Origin: Brachycybe producta
Lineage: Eukaryota > Arthropoda > Diplopoda > Playtdesmida > Andrognathidae
DNA length: 64,000 bases
Assembly (NCBI GenBank): GCA_036925085.1
Contig: JAUPFP010000004.1
Location: 262,001-326,000, forward strand
Direction of reading: 5' to 3'
Part shown: positions 21,314-33,205 of the stretch, piece by piece
Layout of the letters: each line of letters starts with the position of its first letter
Numbering within the stretch: the first letter of the stretch is position 1
Notes under the pieces: generated by a model
Database searches by the model: none
What the model was told of the DNA's origin: nothing
Seen by the model: only the letters and a program-made list of their open reading frames with translations
Position numbers and translations under genes: made by a program

Positions 21314-24300
21314 TCAACCTAATATTTTATCAAGTTTATCCAACAATAACTCTGCTCCCTTAAAAGATTTCTTTTCCAGTCTTCCCGTTACCGGTTTTAT
21401 CGCTTTACACAACCTTTCCACAACATTTGGTATCCCAGTTTCGAGCATTCTTCAATAGAAAAATTGAAAAAAAAGGTCATTATAAAAACTATTATATAGC
21501 CCTATATCAAGAATATTAGAGAAGTTAGCAAATTCGCTGCAAAATTCTTGATCGCAAGAAATTCACAAGTACTAATTATTATTAACACGTGAAAAGCTAC
21601 TCAACTAAGACACTTTCACATTCTTTATCATGTGAAAAAGACTTACAACAATATTGTAAACGTTCCACGATTACATTGGATCCACTCAACAAGATCGGAA
21701 TTGGTTACTTTTTGTAATAGAATTTCACTGAAGAAGATACCTTTTTAGAGACATTTAAAAATGAAACATTATAGTTATTGCAAAAAATGGATTTCACATT
21801 TTTAACTCACAATCGTTTGCACCGTTTTCAAACATTTGCTTGTCCAACTTAAGCAGGTGTTTAAAGAATATGTGAACGGCAGCATTTTCGATTATATGAG
21901 TTTCACCACTGCCACTGGTAAACGGTTTTGCAGCAATCTCGGCAATCTTCTCGAAAGCTTTAGATTTATCACCTATAAAATAGATTCATAAATTTATTTG
22001 TAAAAAGCTAAGAAATCTTAAATCTAAATTTGTGCTTTAATAGTGCGTAAAATTTTCTTCCGATACACCTTTTAAAACTCAGTCCGATCATACCTATAGC
22101 AAGTGTTAATATCGCCCGAACAAGGATGATCGCTGACGAAGAGTTCAACAGTTTCTCTGCATTATTTTCAACAAGTTCTAACAAGTATGGCGAAACAGCC
22201 AATAAAAGTTCTTTGCTTCTTATCGTTTTATCTTTTTTACTATATAAATATTACAGAAGCAAGTTTTAAATTTCATGTTTAGCTAACGATTACTGAAACC
22301 GCTTTCCTACCTTGTAACATTCCCATCACCCTTTACAAAGATCTTTATAACATCCGGATGAATGTAAACTGGGTTACGGTGTGCAACGAGATGCAGCAAC
22401 ACTTTACGTCCGTTCGGATCGAGTGCTAACTCTACAACGCTCTTCATCATTTCCTAGAAAAGAAACAGAAAACGTGAAACAATTGCAGCAAGAACCAAGG
22501 TCCTCTTTATACAACTTAGTTAAAAACGGTCATTTACATTTGTCTCGTGGTTGCTTTTTACTTTCAATAGTTTTTTAAACAAATGGAAGTTACGACAAAC
22601 CACGAGAGTAACATTTTTTTACATTATTTTCCATATAAAGCGACTTAAAACAGCAGAATTAAAAATGTGTTAGAAATTAGAAAAGTAAACCAATAACATA
22701 AGAGCATTTTCATGTTATCGTTAAAAATAAACTTTTATCACAATTTAAAAATGACTAAATGTTTCACTTTTTCTTAGAAGAATTTCCTATTTTCGGTCCA
22801 ACTGGAATCACAAGTTAATTATTAAATATTACTAACCTGAATGGCTGAAAATACTCTTAAATGATTAATTTACACTTCTAGTTTCTAAAACATTTTTAAT
22901 TTCGTCTCTTATGTTGCTTTACATCGCAAAATAACGTTCAAAAAATATTTTTCCATCCACCACATTCATCTCATTATTCGTCAATTTAATCAGTGGTGTG
23001 ACGTCACTTCCATTCATTTCTATGAACGCGACGTCACAACATTGAATAAACCGATGAGCAATGGAATGTAAAGATAACGCAGGTACGAGACACAAGCTTT
23101 TATATGATCTTAACAACAAAAAAGAACCCTTGGCAACAAACAATCGTTAAAAATCCGTTCTAACTTGGATTAGAGCCTTGAATATTAGTTTCGTATCGTC
23201 TACACATTCGAATACCGCCAACAAAACCATGTGGCCATTTTCGTCTTTACAGATCTTTTCTACGAATGTCTTCATACTTTTTATGATCATCTTACGATCC
23301 TTTATAACAGAAAATAGTTATTTTTGAGAAAAATAGTTAATTTTGAATATTAAACCTGTAAATTGCTTACTTTGTTTGTTCCGTGCCAGATGCATTGCAT
23401 TCCGATTCGAGATCCGTCTTTTGTGTGAAGTATTTCAACTACAAAGTCACGAACTGATTCGATCATTTCCTGATATAAGAAAATTCAAACGTTAGCCCTT
23501 TTTCAGAAAGAATGAAAAAAATCATCAACGTAAAAAAAATTACTGTTCTGTCCTTTTCGTTACAATGAGTCAAGAACTCTATAATCACTCTATGAATAAT
23601 GCTGTGATTAACAACAGATCTGAAAACAGAAAAAAAACAGACACTTTTTGATAAAAGCGAGTGAAAGCCATTAAAATGGTTTATGAACAGCTAGCTGCCT
23701 TTCTTTCAAGAGCAAAATTAAGAGACAAGAAATTATTTCAGAAACTAGAAGGGCAACTTAATCACTAATGGGTGATATCTTTGTTGATATGTTTTTAAAA
23801 AACTTTTTATAAACACAAATTGGGTGATTAAGCTTATTTTTAAAGATGTCAACATGAAACGTTCCTTAAGTAAATGAGCTTTTAAAACATTTTCAAGTTT
23901 CTCCCCTAAATAACAAAATAACCAGAGTAAATAAGCTTAATTAGTAATCTCTGAATGTAAATACTTTTCAAGGACTGGAGCTAACGATTCCTTCATGCTT
24001 TTTAAGATGGCTTCCTTTTGTGTTGGATCGTCATTTAAGATCGTTTCGAGCGTATTCACGTTATCAGACTATGGACAATTTGGAAAACAACATCGATTCA
24101 TTAATTTCAATTAGAGCATAAATTTGAAAGTCAGCACTTCAAAAGCTTACTTTAAAAACTGCATATTTGGCGCCGTAAAATTCCTCGACAAAATTCGCTC
24201 TTTGTTTTGCGGTCGCATATTCATTGTATGCAAATTCAACGACACTTCCAGCAGTCTAAAAAGCAAACAAAAAAATGCTTTTTATGAGTTTTCTACTGTT

Positions 24301-26283
24301 CATATAAATAAAAAAAACGTGAGAGACATAAAAAAAAGTTCATTACACGATGACGAATAAGTTCAATAATTCTGCCGTGCATCGCTGTCATGATTTCGTT
24401 TCTCTGTTCCTTAGTACTGTAACAAAAGGCGAACAATTATCATTCATGGGTAATACAATTTAGGTTCAGAACACATCAAGCATTGTAGATTTTTTATATT
24501 AGGAAAACTAATCCTTTGAAAATGTCAATAAAGTTCTTTTCGCAATCTTGATCTTAATTTCTACTTCATTTTGAATTGGTTTAGCAAATTGAACAACAAC
24601 AACATGCTAATTTTCTTTGCGTAGTTTTACACTTTCATAAGTACAAATAAGACTGAACCATTTTTATTTTTGTTCATGTTACGAGCATATGTATTCAGTT
24701 TATCCCTTCTTTCAGTTTTGTCACAACTTTTGAGATTAATTTTAGTCCAGTATACAAATGTTTATCGAAAAATATTCCGCAATTAATAATTTGTGATCGT
24801 CATTACAGATGACTTTATTCAATAAATAAAAAATCGACATAATTATTAATTTTCTTATTAATTTAATAAAAAACAAATTGTTAAACATCAGTGGCCCCCA
24901 AATACCACAGCGCCTAGAGGCCTGAACTTTGTAGCTCCTCTTGGAACTCAATAGTCTTACCCAAATTTCAACATTTTCGTGACAAAAAACTTGGCATAAC
25001 GTGACTTCATGACAGTCAAAATCTCGCCTGCAAAAAACGAACAAACCATTCCAAATGTTGGTTATATCGTGAAGAAGAAACACAGAAATGTAAAAGATAG
25101 AAAAAGCAAGTTAGAAACCTTTCATTTCTTTAAATAATGCGTCTTTAATTTCTTTTGATCCCAAAACGACGAGACATTCAACAGCACGAGAAGTGTCATG
25201 GGCATGAATGATCTGCAACAAAGTCAGAGAAGCTGATAAATAATCAACTGAAACGTAAACTTCTACAATGAAATGTACTTCTTTAACTCTCCCTTTGATT
25301 AGAGTGTGTAATTGTACACAAAGTTTCTGTTGCATAGGTTTCGGACAATCTCCACTAAAAATGAAATTAAAAAAAGTGAAACAAATCGAATCAAATTTTG
25401 AACATTGATATTTACGACTGACCGTCGAACCGATTCCCACAGCTTCTTTGCTTTCACCATCAACTCATAGTTGTTTTTGTAACTTTTCCTAGCTTCTTTT
25501 CTTTCTTTCGCTTCCAATTTCCGCTTCTTGCTTTCGATAACAGATTCAGATGACGTTCCCTTTCGTTTCACAAGTTTTTTCTCTTCTGATGCTGTTTCAT
25601 CATCTCCGATCGACTCGTCATCCAATACTGTTTTATCTATGATCGACTCCTCTTCTGATGCTGTTTTATCTCCAATCAACTCCTCTTCAAGCGGTTCAAC
25701 TTCGACACTTTTCTTAACAGAAGGCCCCTAAAAAACATACAACAAACACTTAATTCTATAAAATGTAACTTTACATCATGAGATTTAGGCGTCATTATAC
25801 TTTAGCCTTGCGTGAAACCAGTTTCTTTTTGCTAGAAAGTGGTTTTCGAAGCCTGGAAGATGACTCCAGTTTTCCACCTTTCGAAACTACAACGTAAAAA
25901 ATGTGTATTAATAATAAAAATAAAACAAGATTTCTTGTTATTAAGCCGAATGTCAACTACGTTAAGAGGACAAGACAACCGATTTATGAAGCAAAATTTC
26001 ACTGAAAGGGTGTACAGTAAAAAACATTAAAATACATGAAAGTTAGCCTCCATATTACAACACCCTCGTTCATTTACATAATATATAACTAGAACTTCAA
26101 TACGTAACTTTTTATAAGCATCATAAATTCATAATCAAAGCCATTCTCACACGTTTTATCGTAAATCATTAAATAAAAACATTATATCGCTTTATTTTGC
26201 TCGTATTAACAATTATATGTACGGTTTATAAGTTTTAAATTACGTTTACCTCCTGTACGTAATTTCACCAACTTCTTCGTCAT
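21314..26283 (-). CDS. PUM3: PUM3 (PUF-A / KIAA0020), nucleolar Pumilio-like protein
   Basis: PUM3 is a nucleolar PUF-repeat protein related to yeast Puf6; it binds nucleic acid without strong sequence preference and acts in large-subunit ribosome assembly. Seventeen minus-strand coding exons: 26283-26250, 25886-25801, 25727-25423, 25354-25267, 25212-25119, 25027-24961, 24416-24347, 24255-24151, 24068-23965, 23619-23544, 23469-23371, 23299-23165, 22453-22311, 22239-22094, 21972-21811, 21740-21647 and 21449-21314. They sum to exactly 647 residues (human 648). The N-terminus is basic and acidic (SKKRKLEAKERKEARKSYKN). The repeats show HAHDTSRAVEC, SVVEFAYNEY, HTKDGSRIGMQCIWHG, DPNGRKVLLHLV and GDGNVTSKKDK, and the end shows NRGTFTILL. 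Family A elements lie in introns around 22640-22915 and 23670-23950. The gene shares a short divergent promoter with WDR18. Confidence 0.95.
22640..22915. mobile_element. Family A hairpin MITE, degraded
   Basis: GTGTTAGAAATTAGAAAAG and the inverted CACTTCTAGTTTCTAAAACA mark the two arms. It lies in a PUM3 intron. Confidence 0.6.
23670..23950. mobile_element. Family A hairpin MITE
   Basis: It begins near AAAATGGTTTATGAACAGCT, so the element end normally seen on the right is on the left here. TTTCAGAAACTAGAAGGGC follows, and a partial inverted arm ends near 23950. It lies in a PUM3 intron. Confidence 0.6.
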
Positions 26284-26656
26284 TTTACGGCGCAAATTTT
26301 AAAAACCACGTGTCTCCTTCGATGAACACACTGAAAGGCCGCAAGCAATAGAGTCTAGAGAACTTGAAATCGTCAAAAACAGAAAGCAACTTCTAGCGAA
26401 CTGAAACGCCACCTGGATCCAATCCTTATACATTGTTATAGAGGCAGTTGTACTACAAAATGGCTTCCAAACAAACTAATGTTTGCCACGTATCTACCTC
26501 AACAGTTTTTCCAAATCAACAATTGAGCCGCTAAAAATTTCATCAGCGGTGACTAGCCACTAACGCTGCGGCTTGTGATTTGGTGCTAAAAAGCACATGG
26601 CCATAAAAGAACCACGTGTGACAGGAAAAACTGCAATAAACATAAAATAAAAGGAA
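26284..26656. promoter_or_regulatory. Bidirectional promoter between PUM3 and WDR18
   Basis: Only 373 bp separate the PUM3 and WDR18 start codons, which face away from each other. Locally GC-richer sequence and CACGTG-like words occur (ACCACGTGT near 26308 and 26611), which could be E-boxes. Binding is inferred, not shown. Confidence 0.55.
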
Positions 26657-28651
26657 ATGGGGAGCTATAACGAAGTAATTAGAATGTAGTAGTTATTTAG
26701 ATTTTGCATTATAAGTTTGCTTTACTGTTTTTAATTATTTAATTTGTTGTATAGGTTGCTATAACGAGTGATTTTAGTGGTCAGTTTTGGAATTGTTGTA
26801 TGTGGGATCTGTCAACCGGTTCCACTCTGAGGGTCTTTAAGAACAGTTCCAGTGCTTCTGGTACTGTGTGTCTCATTGGTCAAGATTACCTGATCAGTTC
26901 TGAACCAAATAAACCTATGATTCATGTTTGGGATCTTCACAGCAAGGTTTAAATTTCTATTCGGAACCAGAATTCCACCAAAAAAGAATTATTGTTCATT
27001 AAAACTGTTTACAGGAAGGGCACCACCAACATATTGTTGCGCCTGGTCACGTTGTAGCTCTAACTGTTACGCCAGATGGAGCGTATTGTATCGGTGCAGT
27101 TGCCGAAAAAATTCTCATATGGCAGGTATACGAAATACTAAACATTGAAACGAATTACATGTGGATTACCCTTTAATGTTACCTTTTACAGGTGAATACC
27201 GGTGAACTTCTCGTCAAGGTATCACGGCATTATCAACCAATAACTTGTTTGAAAACGTCTGATTACGGTTCATGTCTCATTTCTTCTGGAGAAGACGGAT
27301 TGGTGTTCGTTTGGGACTTGGGACGGTACTGAGATCAATATTCGATTTGACTTTTTCCTTCTTAAATATGTATCACATGAAAATTATTAACAATAGAAGT
27401 TGTTTTTTATACTGAAGGATACTCAACTCGGTATTGCACTCGAACGAATCAGACGACGGTTTGCTTTATACTTGGTCTCATCATTCTTTGGCTGTCACTT
27501 CCGTTCACATCGGTAAAGGTGGACGCCGTTGTCGTGTTGCGACCGCTTCTTTAGATCAAACCTGCAGAGTACGTTTTTGAAAATAATCTTTCTATGTTCT
27601 ATGTTGAAATCATTTTTAAAAAAAAAAGTAACGATTTTTTTTAAATAAAAAAGCTATACAGTCTTGCAAGCGGTGAATTGTTGTTGACCGTCATCTTTGA
27701 CATTAGCATCACAGCGGTGACAATGGACAATGCTGAATTTTATGTATTCTGTGGGTCATCGGACGGACGCATCTTTACAGTCAATCTCTTTGACCCAGTT
27801 AGTTTTTGTATCGACTTTTTTTAGCTTCAAAATATTGTAATTGTTTTGTTATTTTCAGCCTTCGACATCCGAACATCATTTCGTTAAAGAAAAAGACAAG
27901 AGTTGTACATTCATTGGTCACAGGTATTACCTAAATCATGTAATTGTAATTGAAGATTGGTTAGAAACGTCTTATTTCGTTTTATCGTTAGTAAGGCGGT
28001 TTTGGGAATGTCAGTTTCGGCCGACGGGCACACTTTATTATCGGGATCTCAAGATGCAACTGCTAAGATATGGAACATTGCAAGCAGACAATGCATTCGA
28101 ACATTAAACCATAAAGGTTTATTAAGAAATGGTTTTTTTTTTTAGTAACATTCAAATTATAATGGATTTCCTCATTTCAGGATCGGTAACTAATGTACTT
28201 ATACTTCCGAAATACAACTCGTTAAATACGAGAAAACCAAAAACGATTCACATGCCTCGTAGTTGGAAGCACACCATCTGTGGTACGGATAACGTGGATG
28301 GAGCTTGGAAGCATACGATCGTTGGACAAATAAATTCAACTCCAAAGGTTCGATAAATATATAAAATCGCCAAACGTTTGATAATGAATTATTTATTTTT
28401 CATATTCTAGAACGAATTTCCGCCAATTTTGAATTACGCTCGCAAACTATTAACAGGGGTATTTTTAAAAAAAAAAAGAAAAATTTCTGCTCCGAAAGCA
28501 AAACCGTTTTAACGATCTTAACGTAATTTTATTTGCATTATTTTTACAGGAATTAAAAACTGATCAACACCTGAAGCAAGAAGCTGAAGATTTAAGAAAT
28601 CAAAATAGTGCACTCTATAAATTGGCAGTGGACAAGATCACTAGCCAATAA
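26657..28651 (+). CDS. WDR18: WDR18, WD-repeat ribosome-assembly factor
   Basis: WDR18 (yeast Ipi3) works with PELP1, TEX10, LAS1L and SENP3 in maturation of the 60S ribosomal subunit. Eleven coding exons: 26657-26674, 26755-26946, 27015-27125, 27192-27325, 27418-27568, 27654-27797, 27859-27923, 27992-28116, 28181-28347, 28411-28458 and 28550-28651; 418 residues (human 432). WD units end in CCMWDLSTG, IHVWDL, ILIWQVNTGELL, VFVWDLGR, TASLDQTCRLYSLASGELLL and SQDATAKIWNIASRQCIRTL. FDISITAVTMD matches the human FDVSIMAVTMD. The C-terminus is a short helix (ELKTDQHLKQEAEDLRNQN) as in the family. The six-codon first exon (MGSYNE|VAITSD) was chosen because it matches the family start MEVAVCTD. Another ATG at 26461 is less likely. 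Confidence 0.94.
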
Positions 28652-29845
28652 GCCACCGATTTCAATTTAAACTTTTGTCTATATTTGACTATTAAAATAT
28701 TTGTGACAAATGTCAATCTTGGCTCGAATTTGTAATTATTTTTTATAAAGATGCTATATATCTAATTTTCTGAAACATAATTTAACATTCTTTTTATATG
28801 AATGGAAGCAACCTTTAAAGCTGCACTAAAGGTCATATTCTTAATGATTTTTAAGTCACAGGTTGTGCTAAATTCAACAACTTCAATATGAAACTTATTA
28901 TCAAAAGTTCTCAAGTTCAGCACCACCTTTAGCTTAGTAATTATTAAAAACATGCCCCCATATTAGAAAATTTGTTCTTTTCACTTCAGACGAAGCGTGT
29001 AATCAATGAAGTTTCGAGTTCAATAAATTCGAAAAACCATCAATTACTTGCACAGGTGAAGAATTCACCGGGAAGACTTGCATAAGCAATCGCAAGTTAC
29101 CATTTTGTGGCCCCTTCGGATCATGCAAGGCACTTACTCTGAGCATTCTCTCTCATTATGATGAACCAGAGGCGAACTGGCACGTATTGTAGAAACTATG
29201 ATTTGGGGATTCATACGGGTGCTATTTGGAAAAGGCATACAGTCTACTGCTTCTTTTCATATGAATTCTACATTTGCAAGGGGGCTTGTTATAGTAGGTG
29301 TTCAAAGGTTATATTGACAATGCATTTATTGTGCTGCTTTTGGACTAATAGTACATATGCCACAAGCTCTCTGGTCCGCATGCAGAATAATTATTACAAA
29401 AAAGAAGAGAACTAAAAGTAGGAAAATATTTTTTGTGAATTTCCGGGGGTTCGAAGCATTATTGGATTTCCTAAGTGCCGAGGAAATAATTTTTTTCCAC
29501 CAGTCCGCCGCTGTAACCAACTTTTCCATCATTTATTTGTCACAAGTTGAGACTAAAAGTCAAGTAAACTGTGCAGCATGGAAGCACGAGAAATACAAAA
29601 CACAAAATGTGATTGAAAAGGTATGAATAGGATGCATTTTCATTTAAAATGAAAAGAACAAATTTCCAGGCCCCTCCTGTGTAAATTACAGTATAATTTC
29701 AATGGAAATAACAATTAGTTATATTCTTCTATTGCATAATTATTGTTAAATCAGAAAAAAAAATATATATTTACTTAAGATAGAATTTACATTATTTATA
29801 ATAATTAATTAATATGAGGATTTTAAGCTAAATAATATTTGGCAT
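28652..29845. other. Intergenic region, no recognised gene
   Basis: WDR18 and NCKIPSD converge here. Positions 28975-29640 have somewhat higher complexity and several adjacent open stretches interrupted by stops, which could be a decayed coding or transposon remnant. I could not match it to a family. The rest is AT-rich sequence. Confidence 0.4.
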
Positions 29846-32567
29846 TCATTCATGAAACAGATCCTGAAATTTACTACACAGTTTATGAACAATATCTATA
29901 CTTTCTTTTGGACTAGAAACATTGTCGTTGTTTAGTATCTTATCGAAACACTGCTGAAATTCGTCACGACAATGACAATGTTCGGCATAGTTAGTATTGC
30001 AAATAATGCTGTAAGCCAGTAACACATAAGTAGTTAGAACCTGTTAACAAAGTTTTCATATCATTTAAAAAAAACTACGAAAAACGATAAGGTTTACCAA
30101 CTTTACCTCTTCATCGGGAGACAAATCCAATAGTTTCCTGCAAACAATTTCTATCAGAACTTTAAGATCATTTGTGTAGAAGAGATTCGCAGTGTCTTCC
30201 AGTCCAAATATATCTAACAGCATTTTGTGAACCGCATTCGGAGGTGGTTGAATGTGTTCAAACATAGCGCTGACGGGATCGTCTGTCAAATATACGACAA
30301 ACAATTTTCGATAAAAGAATCGACGTCGACGTTCGTTCGCATTTTTACCTTCCCTGTTTGTTAGAACGAGAAGCTTTTCCAAGAACTCTTTCGCTGTGTT
30401 TCTGGACTTGAGAGCTAACATCATGACATTTGTTGACGGTTCTTTAAATTGTAAATTGAAAGCTAAAAGCAATTCCGTGCAGCTATCGGCAATCTGTTCC
30501 GCATCATCATCTGAAGATGTGTTTTCCATAAGATCGAGGACGAAGTTCACAAAATTAGTGTTTAAAACATCTGGAAATAGTTTCTCACTTAGAAATGCAA
30601 CGTCAACAAGTTGATTTTAAGTGTAAACGCCTCTCAGACTCTTAATTATTCTGTCTTTCAGGTGCAAAATGAAGAGAAAATTGAACGTGTTTTAGAAACT
30701 TGTAGGGTAGTTAAATCATTTAAGGGTGTTTTAATGCTGGTATCTTTTAAAATAAACTGTTCATGTCAGTTTGAAAAATACTCAACTTTCAAAAGTTTAT
30801 TTTGAAAGATAACATGAAAATAACCTACAATGATTGTGCTACCCGTCTAGTTTCCAAAACATTTTCTAGTTTCTCTTCATTTTGCTCCTGAAAAACATAG
30901 TAATCAAAGTTTGAAAATCAGCTGTTCATAACCCATCTTAAAACCAAAACTTTTATGCAAATAAAAAATAAGAAATGTGCAAGTTGCTTTCAAAAATTGT
31001 GCGTTTTATGGAAATTTTGGCCTCAATCATCATCCTGTGATAAATAAAACTTGCCATAATGACTAATTGGCATCGTTTCACCGGTCCAAAATAACATCGT
31101 TAACAACAAACACGAATAAGTCAATTTCTGCAGATCTGTAAACATTCAAATAGAAATATTTTATAAACAAATGCAAATCTCATAACGTCATTTAAACCTT
31201 GGTTCGACTCTTGAATATCTCGTGCCAACATTAATGGCAGATCCGAATTGACCAATACCGAGATACAAGTCCGATCTAACGTGCACAACGAAGCGAACAC
31301 CTTGAGCAAAACTTGACGAATTAACGGTCGAACCTCCTGTTTATATATAAAAAATAATTGCTTATGGCAAAATCATTACTATGAAACCAATCTTACCATT
31401 TGAAAATACTGAACAAGCGCTTCAACATTTCTGTATTGATCGTTCTTAAGAAATCTCTTACAAACGACTGGATCGCCATCCGTCTACAAAACAAAACGCA
31501 TCGAAATATTACTTCAGAGTTTCTTTCGTAAAACAGTTCGCTAACGAAACAAACCGACAAAGAAATAAGTTCCTCTAAAAACTCTACTATAATGTGCTGG
31601 TCTTCGTATAGAGCCCAATTCAACTGTTCGACGTCACTCTTTACATCTAAAATCGTGGAAAAAATACAACGAAGTCGCCTCCAATCGTGAGTCTTCTCCA
31701 AAGCTTCTCCAGAAGGCTAGAAAACAAAAACAAGAATTGACAAAAATGTTAAGAAATGTAAAGAAAAGTACATCTCCAACCGATGTTCCCTTGATCGAAA
31801 CCATTATTGCTGAAGTTATCGGTCGTACGGACGGTATTCTGTTGCCGAGAAAATCCAGGACGGATTCAACGGCACTACGAACCTGTTTGTGACCCAAGTT
31901 CGTTTCTCGTTTTACGTATTCTACTAACTCGCAACCGAGAAAGTTCGGAACTTCCAAACTGGATGATTGAACTTTATTTTGACTGGGTGAAGTCGGAAGT
32001 GTCTGTTCAAGAGTTGAACTCGTACACGATTCATCAACTTCTTGTTCTTCCTGAGGATTCGACACTTCGCAATCTTAAAAAAGTCAAGACTTTAATGAGA
32101 TGAGGGTTAAAAACTCAAGTTCATAAATGTCTAACCATCATTCTGCGTTATTTCGCATGGAAATTTGCTCAGTTTCTGTTCTAATTGAGCTACAATTCTC
32201 AAACATTTGCTTTTTTCGTGTGCATTTTCACTTTCAGTCAAAGCTTCCTTTGCTTTATTCAACAATTGCGTAACGTAACTGTCAATTTCCTCTTGAGTCA
32301 CCTATGAAATAAATAAAATGTCAAAAACAAGGTTATATTTTCAAGAATTTTTCTTCTTCTTCCAATTAGTGATTTTTGCTTTTTTTTTACCTCTGACTTT
32401 TTTACATACGTTTCAGGAACATAACCACATTTTATGTCTGAACTTACAACAAATATCCAACCTGGACGTGCATATGAACTATTTGTGAGAGTGATAAACC
32501 TTTCACCGGCTTTAAAACTAAGAATATTCTTGTGTTCGAAACTGAAATCATATTCAGCTTCATACAT
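29846..32567 (-). CDS. NCKIPSD: NCKIPSD / SPIN90 (SH3 protein binding Nck and Arp2/3), short form
   Basis: SPIN90 (Dip1 in fission yeast) is a cytoplasmic adaptor; its armadillo-like domain activates Arp2/3 to nucleate linear actin seeds. Ten minus-strand coding exons: 32567-32391, 32301-32136, 32073-31772, 31716-31555, 31483-31397, 31336-31198, 31135-31055, 30570-30349, 30282-30107 and 30040-29846; 568 residues (human 722). The N-terminal SH3 domain spans about residues 1-57 (MYEAEYDFSF...ALYDF-like, then CGYVPETYVKK). The SPIN90 domain shows CELVEYVKRETNLGHKQ, NWALYEDQHIIVEFLEEL, TDGDPVVCKRFLKND, LPLMLARDIQ, LLLAFNLQF, NREDDPVSAMFEH and QPPPNAV. The long proline-rich centre of vertebrate proteins is nearly absent. 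Intron 7 uses a GC donor (TATG|GCAAGT) and carries a family A element. Confidence 0.93.
30610..30950. mobile_element. Family A hairpin MITE
   Basis: TTTTAAGTGTAAACGCCTC at the left; the arms contain GTTTTAGAAACTTGTAGGG and the inverse CCCGTCTAGTTTCCAAAACA; the end is near CATAACCCATCTTAAAAC. It lies in NCKIPSD intron 7. Confidence 0.78.
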
Positions 32568-32794
32568 TTTACACTGCCTTTCCAACGCATTAAAATTCGC
32601 AACGAAGTTATTTTAGCTAAAGATATATTTCGCCATTAATTAACATTGTTGCGGTTCCTCAATTGTGTAAATTAAAACCTTTTTAAATGTCATAAATTAA
32701 CTATAAACAAGAAAGGAAAAAAATCCCTGCAAAAACCCGCGAAATTAGTTAACTAATTTGAACTAGGCACTAGCATTAGAGCACCGTGAGAACC

Positions 32795-32995
32795 ACAGGC
32801 AAATGTGGCCAGCACTAGCTTTTCGTTTTCTCCGCCCTTTTATGAGCGTCATCAGCTTCTAAACGGTTTGTTATTTGGACCGACGTCATCTACCCCGCCC
32901 TTATCAATTTCTAATTGGCTGATATTTGGCCTGACGCTCATAAAAGGGCGAGACAAACAAAACAAAAAAAGCTAGTGCTGGCTACACTTGCCGGT
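32795..32995. mobile_element. Family B MITE (Mutator-like), copy 3
   Basis: It begins ACAGGCAAATGTGGCCAGCA and ends TGCTGGCTACACTTGCCGGT, with CTCCGCCCTTTTATGAGCGT and its inverse inside. The flanks GTGAGAACC and CTTAGAACC match at seven of nine positions. Confidence 0.8.
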
Positions 32996-33069
32996 CTTAG
33001 AACCATCCCTGACATGCGCATTGCAGACAATTGTAGTAAAAGTGTACTTCATTTGAACTATACCATTAT

Positions 33070-33205
33070 ATAACCACAGCCTCCTTTATATAAAAGAGGC
33101 TATGGCTAGACGCACTGAGCAAGTTAGCAGCGCCATCTATTGTTCAATTTACGCAGTTTACTGTTAAGACTAGCCATAGCCTTCTGTAGGAGGTTTATGT
33201 TCTAG
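33070..33205. mobile_element. Small inverted-repeat element with GGCTATGGCTAG arms
   Basis: AGGCTATGGCTAG (from about 33097) faces CTAGCCATAGCCT (ending about 33182), with looser matching outward to CCTCCTTTA and AGGAGGTTTA. It shares GTTAGCAGCGCCATCTATT with the element at 53672-53856. Confidence 0.6.

Noticed and set aside
26461-26490. Alternative WDR18 start (MASKQTN)
   Set aside because: It could splice in phase, but the six-codon exon at 26657 gives a better family match (NEVAITSD against MEVAVCTD).
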